From Nematopogon swammerdamellus (lineage: Eukaryota > Arthropoda > Insecta > Lepidoptera > Adelidae), in contig OX336348.1 of the NCBI GenBank assembly GCA_946902875.1, forward strand, positions 15,835,741 through 15,899,740: a DNA stretch of 64,000 nt. Direction: 5' to 3'. The position numbers were made by a program, and so were the translations under genes. This document shows, piece by piece, positions 20,358 through 30,823 of the stretch (positions are counted from its first letter, which is position 1; each line of letters starts with the position of its first letter). The notes below the pieces were generated by a model, which was not told the origin of the DNA, made no database searches, and saw only the letters and a list, made by a program, of their open reading frames with translations.

Positions 20358-21265
20358 GACGCAGGGGGGACTTACATCACCTGATCTCTTTAACGTATAC
20401 ATTAATGACCTTATCGTCGAGCTCAAGAGCGCTCAAGTTGGATGTCACATTGGCGGTGAATGTGTGAATAACCTAAGTTACGCGGATGACATGGTGCTCT
20501 TGTGCCCTACGATAAGCGGTCTTAGAACGTTGATTGGCATCTGTGAACGATATGCTAGTGCGCATGGGTTGAGGTATAATACTAGTAAAACGGAGGTTCT
20601 TGTTTTTCGCCATGGCAGAGGACCAGAGAGTGTTCCGCCGGTATACCTCTACGGCAATCCGCTGCGCTTCGTTGATAAGTTCAAGTACCTTGGTCATATT
20701 GTCACTGAAAAGTTACAAGATGACTTGGATATGGTGCGTCAGCGGCGTGCGCTAGCTGTCGTGGGTAATATGCTGGCGAGACGCTTCGCTCGCTGCTCTC
20801 GAGATGTCAGGATCATGTTGTTTAAAACATACTGTCAGTCGTTGTACACGTGTCACCTGTGGGTCAATTACACAAAACGAGCGTATAACGCTCTTCGAGT
20901 GCAGTATAACAATGCCTTTCGCTATCTCCTTCGACTGCCCAGATTTTGTAGCGCCTCGGGTATGTTTGCAGATGATAGGGTGGACAGTTTTGCTGCTATA
21001 ATTCGGAAGCGAGTGGCTGGCTTCCGTAAGAAAATGTATTTAACTGAGAACCATACCCTGTCCGTCACTCTGGAAGGTGGCGCTGGTCATATTTTTAAAT
21101 TCTGGACCCAACTCCACCTGCCATTTGCCAGCTATAGAGTATAGGTACGGCAGGGTGTGGGCAAATTTTTGATAATTTTGATTTGCATTGTGTATTAGAT
21201 AATATTACTGACGGACTGACTGACTGCATTATGGAATTAATATATTCTGAAATAAAGTTATATTA
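20358..21265 (+). mobile_element. LINE 3' fragment opposing R4 copies
   Basis: 5'-truncated at 20,357/20,358, with ORF end at 21,144 and a 3' UTR ending CTGAAATAAAG followed by a (TTA)n-like tail at 21,259-21,272. A related fragment lies at 54,507-55,060. An R4-like element on the minus strand starts at the tail in both places. Confidence 0.7.
20359..21144 (+). pseudogene. LINE reverse transcriptase, YADD to C-terminus
   Basis: The LINE part begins at GGLTSPDLFNVYINDL (motif B). It continues through the catalytic YADD box (SYADDMVLL), NTSKTEVLVF and FKYLGHIVTE, then a C-terminal region with ALRVQYNNAFRYLL and FCSASGMFAD. The open frame extends upstream to 20,008, but those residues are antisense R4 sequence. 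Motif A and the endonuclease are absent. This type is abundant in moth and butterfly genomes. I cannot assign the clade firmly. The last 25 or so residues look out of frame with a normal end. Confidence 0.7.
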
Positions 21266-21392
21266 TTATTATTTTATCCATTTATTCACACGTTCCTTTT
21301 TATATAAATTTTACATCTTTTTAACAATTAAAATCTAAAATTAATATAAAAATAAACGGAGTTTCCACCATCGGCAGCGGGGCGAACCCAAG

Positions 21393-22889
21393 CTACCGAT
21401 GGTCGGGCCCCAGGGAGAGAAACCTCCGGACGATGCGTGCAGTGTCGAGCAGGGCTGCCTCCTGGATCTGGCCCTTGACCCAACCACTCAGCGAGAGCCT
21501 CTCCAGGTGATCGTCGAGGCTCTTCGCTATCAGCCCATGCGCCGATACGACTATGGGCACAACGATCGTCGAGTCGACGGGCCACATTTTGGTAACCTCG
21601 TGCTGCAGATCCAGATACTTTAACATCTTCTCTGCTTCCTTACTGACGAGGTTACCATCATGCGGCACGGCGATATCGACGAGCGTTGCGCGCCTTGCCT
21701 CCCGGTCCACTATCACAATATCAAGTCTGTTCGCGAGAATAGTCCTGTCTGTGATAATGGACCGGTCCCAGTATAGTGTGACATGACCGTTCTCGAGAAC
21801 TGGCGGCGGATTGTACTTATAGTAAGGCACTTCGGTACCTACAAGGTTGAACTTTAAGGCAAGTTGCTGGTGGATAATCCTGGCTACTAGGTTGTGTCTA
21901 TGCAAATACTCGGTGTTGGCAAGTTGCGAAAAACCGGAAATCACATGTCTGAGGGACTTGCCAGGTTGGTGGCAGGCGCGGCAGATGTCAATGGTCCCGT
22001 CCTTCATTATGTGTTTCCTATAGTTGTTCGTCTTGACAACCTCATCTTGTATTGCAAAGACAAACCCTTCGGTTTCCCCGAAGTGGTCCCCGAAGCGTAG
22101 CCAGTGCACGGAAGCAAGTTGGTCTACATCCGGTCCCGTGAGAGACCGGAAGTACCTACCGTGCAGCTCCTTGCCTTTCCATACTTCCATGCGGTCCTCG
22201 GTGCTTAGTACAACCGGCTTCCGCCAGTTCTCTTTTCCCATGCTCAGCGGGGTAAGACCTTTATCTCTGGTGACGACATCGCGATGCATCTCACAAACAT
22301 CAGTCTTTTCCAAAAAGTACTGACGGAGATTGCATACCTCGCGGCTGTGCAGGTTCTTGGCATTTAACATACCTCGACCCCCACACTTCCGCGGGATATA
22401 CAACCTCATGACCGATGATCGTGTGTGATGCATACGGGATTTCGTCATCAGCGTCCTGACCTTTCTGTCCAGCGAGTCCAATTCGGTCTGAGTCCATCTG
22501 AGAATACCGAAAGTATATACGAGCACAGGCATGACCCAACCGTTATAGGCACGAATTTTATTGCCGCCTGACAAAAGGCTATTTAGTACTTTTGTAAGAC
22601 GACGAAAAAACTTTTCCTTAACTGATTGTTTCATGTCCGTATCCCGTATGTTGAGAGCCTCCAATATTCCCAGATACTTATAAGTTTCGTCTTCGGAGAG
22701 AGCTCGAACATTCATGGACTCCGACAACTGTATGCTGCCGGAGTTCACGATCACACCACGTTCCACATGGATGGTCCCACATTTTTCCAAGCCGAACTCC
22801 ATTCCAATGTCATTGCTGAAGCCTTCAGTTATCTTCATCATCGACATTAGTTCGGTGTCCGACTTGGCAAACAGTTTGAGGTCATCCAT
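21393..22889 (-). pseudogene. R4-like RT end, zinc finger and endonuclease, copy B
   Basis: 498 codons from the catalytic MDD. It contains GIEFGLEKC-like and YKYLGILEALN segments (a Leu codon where A and C have a stop), KIRAYNGWVMPVLVYTFGI, and a zinc finger CRACHQPGKSLRHVISGF in which the final Cys is Phe. The endonuclease core reads RLDIVIVD with ATLVDIAVP, so the Pro of the PD pair is replaced by Leu. These two changes and the upstream TGA argue against activity. The frame upstream is the same as that of the RT piece. Confidence 0.75.
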
Positions 22890-22988
22890 ATAAAATAAGT
22901 GCGATATTCGAGAGCCTCCTCTTCGAAGACAGTAGCCCAGCTCTGAGTCCTCAAGCAGAGTGCTAAGAGGCTTCAGAGCCAGACAAAA

Positions 22989-23740
22989 TCAAAGCGGACT
23001 CAGACTGTCTCCCTGGAAGATCCCCCGCCGTATGGGAATCCGGTCGTCTGCAACCGAAGTCCGTTCGCCACCTGGTACACGAAGGATAGTACTCCATTGC
23101 TCCATACATGCGCCAAGGAATTGACAGATATTCGTGTCAGTTTTGTATAGTTCTAGTATCCTTAGCAACCACGTATGGGGCACGGAGTCAAAAGCCTTCT
23201 TGTAGTCTATCCAGGCAGCAGACACGTTCTTTCGATTGCGTCGGACTTGCTGACAAACGGTCATGTCTACGAGGAGCAGCTCCTTAATACCGCGGGACCC
23301 AGCCCGACATCCATTCTGAGCAACGGACAAGATGTTATTGTCTTTTATGTGAATTGATATTTTGTGCGTCAGAATGGATGTCAGGAGCTTGTAGATGGTA
23401 GGCAAGCAAGTGATAGGTCTATAATTTTTAGGTTCCGCAGTACTACCAGATTTATGGAACAAGTGGGTGACACCAGTAGTCATGAACTCTGGGAGAACCC
23501 GATGGTCGAGGGCATCTTGGAATTGAACAGCCAAGCGGGAGTGGCAGCTTCTGAACCATTTCAGCCAGAAGTTCTGCAATCCGTCCGGCCCTGGAGATTT
23601 CCAGTTCAGTGCCTGGCGGATTGCAGAACCTACATCCTCTTCGCTGATATTTATGGCGGACATTGGTTCTATCGACTGACACACCCGCTGGACAACTCTC
23701 ATCCATTCACCCTCGACGTGACAGACAGGATCCGACCAGA
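22989..23740 (-). pseudogene. R4-like reverse transcriptase, copy B
   Basis: The RT start-to-motif-B part: KSPGPDGLQNFWLKW, KNYRPITCLPTIYKL, QNGCRAGSRGIKELL, WIDYKKAFDSVPHTW and GDSLSPL. It then stops at a TGA (22,989) where related copies have a Trp codon. The frame then continues into the 21,393-22,889 piece, so a point change broke one protein. The 5' side ends at the truncation near 23,740. Confidence 0.75.
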
Positions 23741-23744
23741 TGTT

Positions 23745-24672
23745 TTATTATTATGTGTTTATTTTCACGCTTTTTGTTACATATAATTACATTAATTTTA
23801 TATAATTATAAAATAAAATACCTATACAAAATTAATACAAACAGGCAAAAACAAAAAACGGTATTCTCGCCGGCGGCGGAAGGCGGACCTCCAAGCACGC
23901 CGGCGGGTGCAGGCCATGGCTACGGAGCTCTCCGAGACGACGCGAGACTAAGCTTCGAGCGGTAGGTGGTGGTACTAGACACGTAGGCCACCACCACCAC
24001 CATCTCGGAGAGCTCCGTATCCACCGGCTGCGGGGCGACGACACGCAGTCCTTTCATGGATCTTCATCCTCGTGCGTGCGCCGCCGTTGCGCACCGTACC
24101 GCCACGCCGGCAGCGGGGGCTGTAGTCAGAGCACGGAGCCCCGATAGCCCCAAGCAGGCCGGTTGATGTGGCGGACATAGTCGTCCCGTCGTAGGTCTTG
24201 TGGCGGGAACACGATGTTGTTCGGCGAACCTTGGTGTTGGGTGTGCGCTGTCGTGTAAGAAGTGGCAGGTGAGCGAGACACAGGGCCACGTCAACGTCGT
24301 CGTCGGTGTAAGCGAGGATGGCGGCGTAATCGTGCGGGGCGGCGGCGTGCTGCTGGCGCGGCAGACTCCACGCAAGCTGCGGTGCGCCCTCACCGCGCCC
24401 TCCTCTGGCCCGGGGCGGGACGCCGGTCGTGTCCCTGTCTTCTGCCGTGCTGTCTTTGACAAGTCGTCACCATATTCCGGGGGTGCCGAGCGACGGCGCT
24501 GGTGGTGGTCGCATGGTGTTGCACACAATGCGCGGTGCTGCGCCGGTGGTGGTGGGGCCGCGCATACGCGCGAACTCGGCTTCTTTATCCTCAGAACTCG
24601 GTTTTAATTTTTTTTCATTGGGAGAAAAAAATTTAGTGACTTGTCACATTGACAGCTTCTTTTTTTTTTTTT
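23745..24672 (-). mobile_element. Short R4-derived non-autonomous element, copy 1
   Basis: About 0.93 kb and closely similar to 59,283-60,218. The minus-strand 5' end (AAGCTGTCAA at about 24,650) matches the 5' end of R4 copy C (TTGACAGCTT, 59,242-59,251). A STGLLGAIGAPCSDYSPR segment matches the R4 N-terminal region. The 3' end has an R4-like A-rich UTR after a CGCCGGCGGCGG stretch. RT and endonuclease are absent. It begins in a TTATTATTA tract. It is best read as an internally deleted R4 relative mobilised in trans. Confidence 0.6.
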
Positions 24673-25107
24673 AATTTTTTTTATTATAAGTTTTCAAATA
24701 AAGCATTCGCGATTATTTCCATTTACAATAGTAACCATAAAAGACAACAACAAAAACTATAATAATTTAAAAAGTTTCGCGCCGAAAAAGGATTGTCAAT
24801 TTTGAAACGTAAAAAAAAGCTGCATGAATTCTACAGAATAAAAAATCTCACTTTATATGCGTGCGTATTATTCAAACTGTTGAGGAATAGTATACAGGCA
24901 ATCTTGATCTGGGCGACTTTATGTGAAGACTTTATCGCAACACTAATCCACATGCCGGCGCATATTCACCTCAATTCTATGGCCAGTGACGACTGCCGTA
25001 ATTTTAACTCTTTCTATTTCTATTGTCTGTGAGCATCAGTGTTCGATTACGTCGAGTGAGTAATGTGGATGTAGATATTCAATCCAAGAGAATCTTCAAT
25101 GGTGGCA
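24673..25107. other. AT-rich spacer
   Basis: No gene. A long T-rich run at 24,660-24,690 is the outer end of the R4-derived element. The rest shows no recognisable feature. Confidence 0.4.
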
Positions 25108-26410
25108 GCCACCGAGCATACAGATGGGAGTGGCAGCCGTCGAGCGCTAGTAGGATAGGAAAATTTGCCGCGTTTAAGTGAATTATGCACTACATATAGC
25201 GCTGTCTGCGGGATCGGCCGTCAGTGCGCTCGCGACTTGGGAACGAAGAACACGTATATCGCACCTTGAGAACTATAAGGCACTAACTGCAAAAAAATGC
25301 TAAATTGAGTTAAATATGAGGCATTACTGCAAAAAAAAATCCTCTTTTAATAGCTATAAGGCATTTTCTGATAGCATTCTCATAGACCCTTGAATGCCTT
25401 ATGGCACTGGTGCATCTTTAAAATATTTTCGGAGCTATAAGGCATCAATGGCTACATAATTCCATATTGCACTAAAACAATATTAACACTTGGTATTAAC
25501 ATGTACAAAATTGTAAGGCATTATTTGCAGATAATGCCATATAGTTTTCATGTTGGCAACGTGTTGCCAACATTGGGGCACATTATCTGCATTTTTAGGG
25601 TCCCGTCGCAAAATGCGAAAAAAGGGACCCTTATGGGATCGCTCTGGTGTCTTTCTGTCTGTCGGTCACACGCAGATATCTCCGGACCTACTGAACCGAT
25701 TTCGATGAAACTGACGCCAAATTACGTATAATTTTTGCCGCTAGATATGTTATAGATAAGTTTGTCTAATAGACCTGTGGAAAGTACAGGGTACCCCAAA
25801 ATGTAAACCAAAAAAATTTTTTGTTTTTTTAAATAAATCAAATGTCATGTCATTCTATAGGTATTGTTAAGGCAATTTCAAAAATATATAACTTTGCTGT
25901 ATACATTAAGTTTACTTTAACAAATATTTCGTTTAAAAGTTGACAAAAAACTGCACTTTTGTCGCCGATCTTTGACCTATTAAGGGTTGTTTTAAAATTC
26001 TGAAAAAAATGATCAATATAGGTACTATTATCTAGTTGTGCACAAAACTATTCATTTTTCTCAAAATATCATACATTTGGAGATAAAATTCAATGTCTGA
26101 ACAGCCAAAATAGCTATTTTTATGCCTTATTTTTATTTTATGTTAATGCCTTATAGTTCTCAAGGTGCGATATGTGCACTACGCAAAATGCATTGTGTGC
26201 ATGTGCATGAGTTGTGCAGTTCGTACGTGTCGAAAGAGCTCAATATCACCAGGAATGACAAAAGATAGCGTAACCTTTCATAATTAGGTCATTTTAATGA
26301 TAATACAATGCTTAAAGCGTGTAAAATACAAAAATTCCGCGAGTTAGGAGCACGACTGCGCGCCATACCGGGCGCGTACACATGATAAGCAAATTTGACA
26401 GACTGGAAAG
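25108..26410 (+). repeat. THAP-like dispersed repeat split by a TIR element
   Basis: 25,108-25,258 and 26,171-26,410 join to match 15,255-15,620. The right part has the short frame 26,207-26,287 (MSCAVRTCRKSS, later SVTFHN), a THAP-like finger start. Confidence 0.65.
25259..26170. mobile_element. 912-bp TIR element, TA target duplication
   Basis: Starts TCGCACCTTGAGAACTATAA and ends with its reverse complement, with TIRs of about 29 bp. It is flanked by TA on both sides. The uninterrupted sequence CACGTATATGTGCAC at 15,388-15,402 is the empty site. ATAT duplication with ends CGCACC is an equally valid parse. CTATAAGGCA recurs internally. A segment at 25,597-25,720 starting AGGGTCCCGTCGC resembles another lepidopteran repeat start. 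No transposase frame. Confidence 0.75.
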
Positions 26411-26893
26411 ATAGGTCAATGGGCGCATAAGTATGAAAAATTTACCCACGACCTACAGAAATTTATTGATGTGGGATGTTTCGACATATATCTCTGGTTT
26501 ACGAATATATGGGTCGCATTACCATAAGCCATAAATAATGGGATTTAGACAGAAAATGAAATTCTGTATCTTAGAAAAAAACATATTACTGAAGTTTATT
26601 TCAACTTGATTAATATCTACAGGTGCAATCGTACTATCTCACTTAGTACAAAAAATATAATTACCCAGAATCTACAGAAATAAAATAGTGTAGAGAATTT
26701 CGATAAATTGTTCATGAATGATAACATAAAATTCTGTATTTGTAAAAAAAAGATTTATTTATTTATTTATTTATAAGATTTATTCTATTCCATCAACTTT
26801 AGTACGCTAGTACATAATACCTCTTTGTACGCATGGTGTTTTTTAATACAATTCCTTCATTTAAATTCGCTCCGTCCACTTGGCTCCCTTGGT
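26411..26893. other. AT-rich repeat-derived DNA
   Basis: No gene. 26,411-26,740 loosely resembles the reverse complement of 30,130-30,380. A (TTTA)n microsatellite lies at 26,754-26,774. Confidence 0.4.
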
Positions 26894-26980
26894 AGTGAGA
26901 CGAAAAAGGGAACTTGAATAATAAAATACGGCTCAGAAATATAAAGTTATCATTTATTCCTTGTAATACAAGATTGTTAT
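26894..26980 (-). repeat. LTR end fragment
   Basis: Nearly identical to 29,982-30,066: GAGACGAAAAAGGGAACTTG, then CTCAGAAATATAAAG. On the minus strand it ends GTCTCA. At 29.96 kb the same end meets a PBS-like sequence, which is why I read it as an LTR 3' end. It abuts the Helitron palindrome. Confidence 0.5.
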
Positions 26981-27533
26981 ATAAAAAAATTGGTAAAAAA
27001 ACTTTTAAGTTAAACGGTTTTATTAAAAATAAAAAACTAGAAAAAAACAGCTGTACAAAAAACTAGAAAATAATAAGGACACAAGCCTGGGTCTTCTTAA
27101 GATTTTACGTCTGGGTAAGAAATCGTGCAATACTAGCGTGCTGTCTTCTCATGTCGGATGCCAAAGGGCACATTGTGTCGCTGCGTCAGCGGAATAAGTA
27201 ATAAATTAAGACTTTTAACAGACTAATATAAAAACGTGGGGCGCATGTTATTTATTACGAATATTATACGCCCCACGTTTTTATATTAGTCTGTTAAAAG
27301 TCTCAATTTATTACTTATTCCGCTGACGCAGCGACACAATGTGCCCTTTGGCATCCGACATGAGAAGACAGCACGCTAGTATTGCACGATTTCTTACCCA
27401 GACGTAAAATCTTAAGAAGACCCAGGCTTGTGTCCTTATTATTTTCTAGTTTTTTGTACAGCTGTTTTTTTCTAGTTTTTTATTTTTAATAAAACCGTTT
27501 AACTTAAAAGTTTTTTTACCAATTTTTTTATTT
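26981..27533. repeat. Near-perfect palindrome, 263-bp arms, 25-bp loop
   Basis: Left arm 26,981-27,243 and right arm 27,269-27,533 are reverse complements with very few differences. The centre is ACGTGGGGCG ... CGCCCCACGT. As single strand it would form a long hairpin. Copy 3 at 44.1 kb carries the homologous structure. Confidence 0.9.
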
Positions 27534-27638
27534 ACTCGTTTTTAGTTTGATTTTTGGCTCGTATCATTCATTACGTAAACTCGTTATCCTTTCCAACTCT
27601 CTCATTGCATCTTTGTTACTCGGTTTCTTACCTGTCAA

Positions 27639-27943
27639 TTACTCACAATCAAGCTCCTCAATACATAACCCTTCTAAAGACTTTACGCGACTCAATGCAA
27701 CATACGCTTGACCCTCCTCAAATAGTCTGGAGCCCAAATACACGACAGCACGGTCAACAGTACTGCCCTGCATTTTATGGACAGTGGAGGCCCATGACAA
27801 AATTATTGGTAACATCCGTCTCTCAGCTGTTCCATAATTAAACTTTGCTGGAAACTGTATGGCTTTAGGATGGATAAGGTGTCCGCCGTCTCTTTCAAAA
27901 TCAATTTGAACAGATGGTATGTCTGTTTCATACTTTTGCGTTC
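27639..27943 (-). pseudogene. Pif1-like helicase C-terminus fused to minisatellite
   Basis: The frame 27,639-28,031 contains [35 protein letters not shown] and [19 protein letters not shown], the last helicase motifs. The N-terminal side changes directly into minisatellite-encoded residues at RTQ, without a stop. It lacks ATPase motifs. In copies 2 and 3 the same junction word occurs, so the deletion that joined array and helicase predates their spread. Confidence 0.7.
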
Positions 27944-29237
27944 GACAAGTATGGGACACTCGTCCAAACAAACCAAATGAGCCCAAACTCGAGGGGGTTA
28001 CTAGTAACGGTTGAAGAGTTCCACTGTACACCTCCTGACTCCATCATCAGACCCTCGTCACCAAGTGTATTGGTAAAAGTAAGGGACACTCGTCCAAACC
28101 AACCCTATGAGCCCAAACTCGAGGGGGTTACTAGTAACGGTTGAAGAGTTCCACTGTACACCTCCTGACTCCATCATCAGACCCTCGTCACCAAGTGTAT
28201 TGGTAGAAGTATGGGACACTCGTCCAAACCAACCAAATGAGCCCAAACTCGAGGGGGTTAATAGTAACGGTTGAAGAGTTCCACTGTACACCTCCTGACT
28301 CCATCATCAGACCCTCGTCACCATGTGTATTGGTAGAAGTACGGAACACTCGTCCAAACTAACCAAATGAGATCAAACTCGAGGGGGTTACTAGTAACGG
28401 TTGAAGAGTTCGACTGTCCACCTCCTGACTCCAACATCAGACCCTCGTCACCGAGTGTATTGATAGAAGTATAGGACACTCGTTCAAACAAACCAAATGA
28501 GCCCATACTCGAGGGGGTTACTAGTAACGGTTTAAGAGTTCCACTGTACACCTCCTGATTCCATCATCAGACCCTCGTCACCAAGTGTATTGGTAGAAGT
28601 ATGGGACACTCGTCCAAACCAACCAAATGAGCCCAAACTTGAGGGGGTTACTAGTAACGCTTGAAGAGTTCCACTGTACACCTCCTGACTTCATCATCAG
28701 ACCCTCGTCCCCAAGTATATTGGTAGAACTATGGGACACTCGTCCAAACCTACAAAATGAGCCCAAACTCGACGGGGTTACTAGTAACGGTTGAAGAGTT
28801 CCACTGTACACCTCCTGACTCCATCATCAGACTCTCGTCACCAAGTGTATTGGTAGAAGTATGGGACACTCGTCCAAACCAACCAAATGAGCCCAAACTC
28901 GAGGGGGTTACTAGTAACGGTTGAAGATTTCCACTGTACACCTCCTGACTCCATCATCAGACCCTCGTCACCAAGTGTATTGGTAGAAGTATGGGACACT
29001 CTTCCAAACCAACCATATGAGTCCAAACTCGAGGTGGTTACTAGTAACGGTTGAAGAGTTCCACTGTCCACCTCCTGACTCCATCATCAGACCCTCGTCA
29101 CCAAGTGTATTGGTAGAAGTATGGAACACTCGTCCAAACCAACCATATGAGCCCAAACTCGAGGGGGTTACTAGTAACGGTTGAAGAGTTCCACTGTCCT
29201 CCTCCTGACTCCATCATCAGACCCTCGTTACCAAGTT
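27944..29237. repeat. 130-bp minisatellite, about 10 units
   Basis: Same unit as at 8,340 and 45,045. Most units keep GTTACTAGTAAC, while one reads GTTAATAGTAAC. The run ends at ACCAAGTTGAAATTATC, the start of the terminal block. Confidence 0.9.
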
Positions 29238-29397
29238 GAAATTATCATAATATTGTATTGTCACGAGAACTCAATGTGTGTGCAAAGTTTCATAAAAATC
29301 GGTTCAGTAGAAGTAGTTGAAAAAGTTGTCGCAAGATTTGAAACAAAGATAGTAACAAACAAACAAATATACGGAGTCAAGCTAAATAAAACCGTTT

Positions 29398-29875
29398 AAA
29401 AAGACAGGGTGTGAGTTATCAGAATCACTTGAGCATCGTAGGGGTGACGACCGAGCTAATCGATTCGAGCGGCGATATGTGTGCATTATTTAATGTGGGT
29501 GTGTTTGTGTGTGTGTGTGTACAGCTTCTACGTTCCACGTAGACTTCTACGTTTACACGTAGACTTCCACTCTTCTACGTTGTCCTCAACGTCCCTTCTA
29601 CGTTCTCCGTCCGAGGACGCCTGCATCGTCTGCGACGGCATAGCCGGTACGAGCCATCTGGGCTCTACTCCTCGTCCGGCTGTCCCGAAGCAGAACCTTG
29701 TGAAGAGGGTGGGGAACGAGCGACGCGTCGGAGGCATCGTGTCGGCCTCCTGCGAAGACCTTCGTCTCCTCCTCCGAAGCTAAGTTCTCGGATAGAATTG
29801 TAGCTCTAATCGATTAGCTCGGTCGTCACCCCTACGATGCTCAAGTGATTCTGATAACTCACACCCTGTCTTTTT
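29398..29875. mobile_element. 478-bp element with perfect 68-bp inverted repeats
   Basis: Arms 29,398-29,465 and 29,808-29,875 are exact reverse complements (AAAAAGACAGGGTGTGAG outermost). The interior has a (GT)n tract and several TCTACGTT words. No transposase. Its left end shares AA with the Helitron terminus. No target duplication is obvious. Confidence 0.75.
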
Positions 29876-29881
29876 ACATCG

Positions 29882-30066
29882 TATAATTGTGTTTTTTGGA
29901 ATAAACGATAAATTTATATTTCTGAGCGTTCTTCATATTTCATTTCCCTTTTTCGTCTCAGTGGCCCCACGTTGGGCGCCACTGAGACGAAAAAGGGAAC
30001 TTGAATAATAAAATACGGCTCAGAAATATAAAGTTATCATTTATTCCTTGTAATACAAGATTGTTA
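29882..30066. repeat. Inverted LTR ends around a PBS-like sequence
   Basis: The centre 29,963-29,981 reads on the minus strand TGGCGCCCAACGTGGGGCC, like a retrotransposon primer-binding site. Both sides carry GTCTCA-ended LTR-like sequence in opposite orientation: 29,979-30,066 matches 26,894-26,980 well and 29,882-29,965 more loosely. Normal elements have an LTR on one side of the PBS only. Confidence 0.5.
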
Positions 30067-30678
30067 TATTAAATATAAAAATAATATTTAGGCACAATTT
30101 TTTTTTAATAATTTAATAAGTATAGTATACTAATTTTGTAACTGGGCTCATTGCTTTGAAAATCGATATGTGAGGGTCCATTTGGTCTCTGAATTTCTAT
30201 GAATTTGTTCTTTGCCAAAAATATCTTCAACTTTTAAATCACTTGTTATATTTTATTCCCATGGTTTTTTAAAATAATTTTTACTTAAAATGAAAAGTGG
30301 GATATACGTTATGAATTTAAAAGTAATTTTGTTTCTGTAGGCAAACCTTCACAAATTGGGTCGGATTGTGCCCAATGACCTTTGAAATCAATTATTGTAT
30401 ATGGGTGTTGTTAGTTTTTTTATGGCAATGACATGGATGAATTCAATTTATAATATGTTTTGTTATTATTTCTTTAATATCACGTTTTCTATTTTTTATA
30501 CATATTCATATTAATCTGATATAATTATAAAACAAATATACCTATACAAAATAAATATATTGTAAATGATGTATTATTATAATAAGTACCTATATATGTA
30601 TAAGTATTATTATCAGTGATAGGAATAGGTAGGACTTATTTACCTAAACTTCGAGGAACAGAGTAAAAAATTGACTTC
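30067..30678. other. AT-rich repeat-derived DNA
   Basis: No gene. 30,387-30,560 matches 15,621-15,784. 30,605-30,668 is an inverted copy of 16,392-16,436, the end part of the minisatellite element. Confidence 0.5.
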
Positions 30679-30823
30679 GTTTTTTTTTTATGTAATCCGG
30701 TATGGGTGGCTGAGTCAGAGGGGCCAAAGCACATGCTCTGACTAGCCAATATCACCTCCGAGAAGGTAGGTGCCATATCGGGGACTTCCCTGGATTGCTG
30801 GCAATACTGGACTAGAAAAGCAG

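Larger units (their letters stand above)
21273..23740 (-). mobile_element. R4/Dong-like retrotransposon, copy B (divergent, 5'-truncated)
   Basis: Its 3' end lies in a TTATTATTATT tract next to the tail of the opposing LINE. The 5' side is truncated inside the region before the RT. Protein similarity to A and C is high, but many residues differ, so it is a separate subfamily. Confidence 0.8.
26981..29399 (-). mobile_element. Helitron/Helentron-like element, copy 2
   Basis: Order: long palindrome (26,981-27,533), helicase C-terminus (27,639-27,943, minus), 130-bp minisatellite (27,944-29,237), terminal block to AATAAAACCGTTTAA at 29,399. The same word in inverted form lies in the palindrome's outer arm (TTAAACGGTTTTATT at 27,009), giving short terminal inverted repeats as in Helentrons. 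Only the tail of the helicase survives, so it is non-autonomous. Confidence 0.65.

Noticed and set aside
27944..29237. CRISPR-like regular array
   Set aside because: Units are contiguous 130-bp repeats with no unique spacers, in a eukaryotic context and inside a Helitron. No cas genes.
29500..29520. (GT)n tract as regulatory Z-DNA
   Set aside because: A short ordinary microsatellite inside a TIR element, with no further support.
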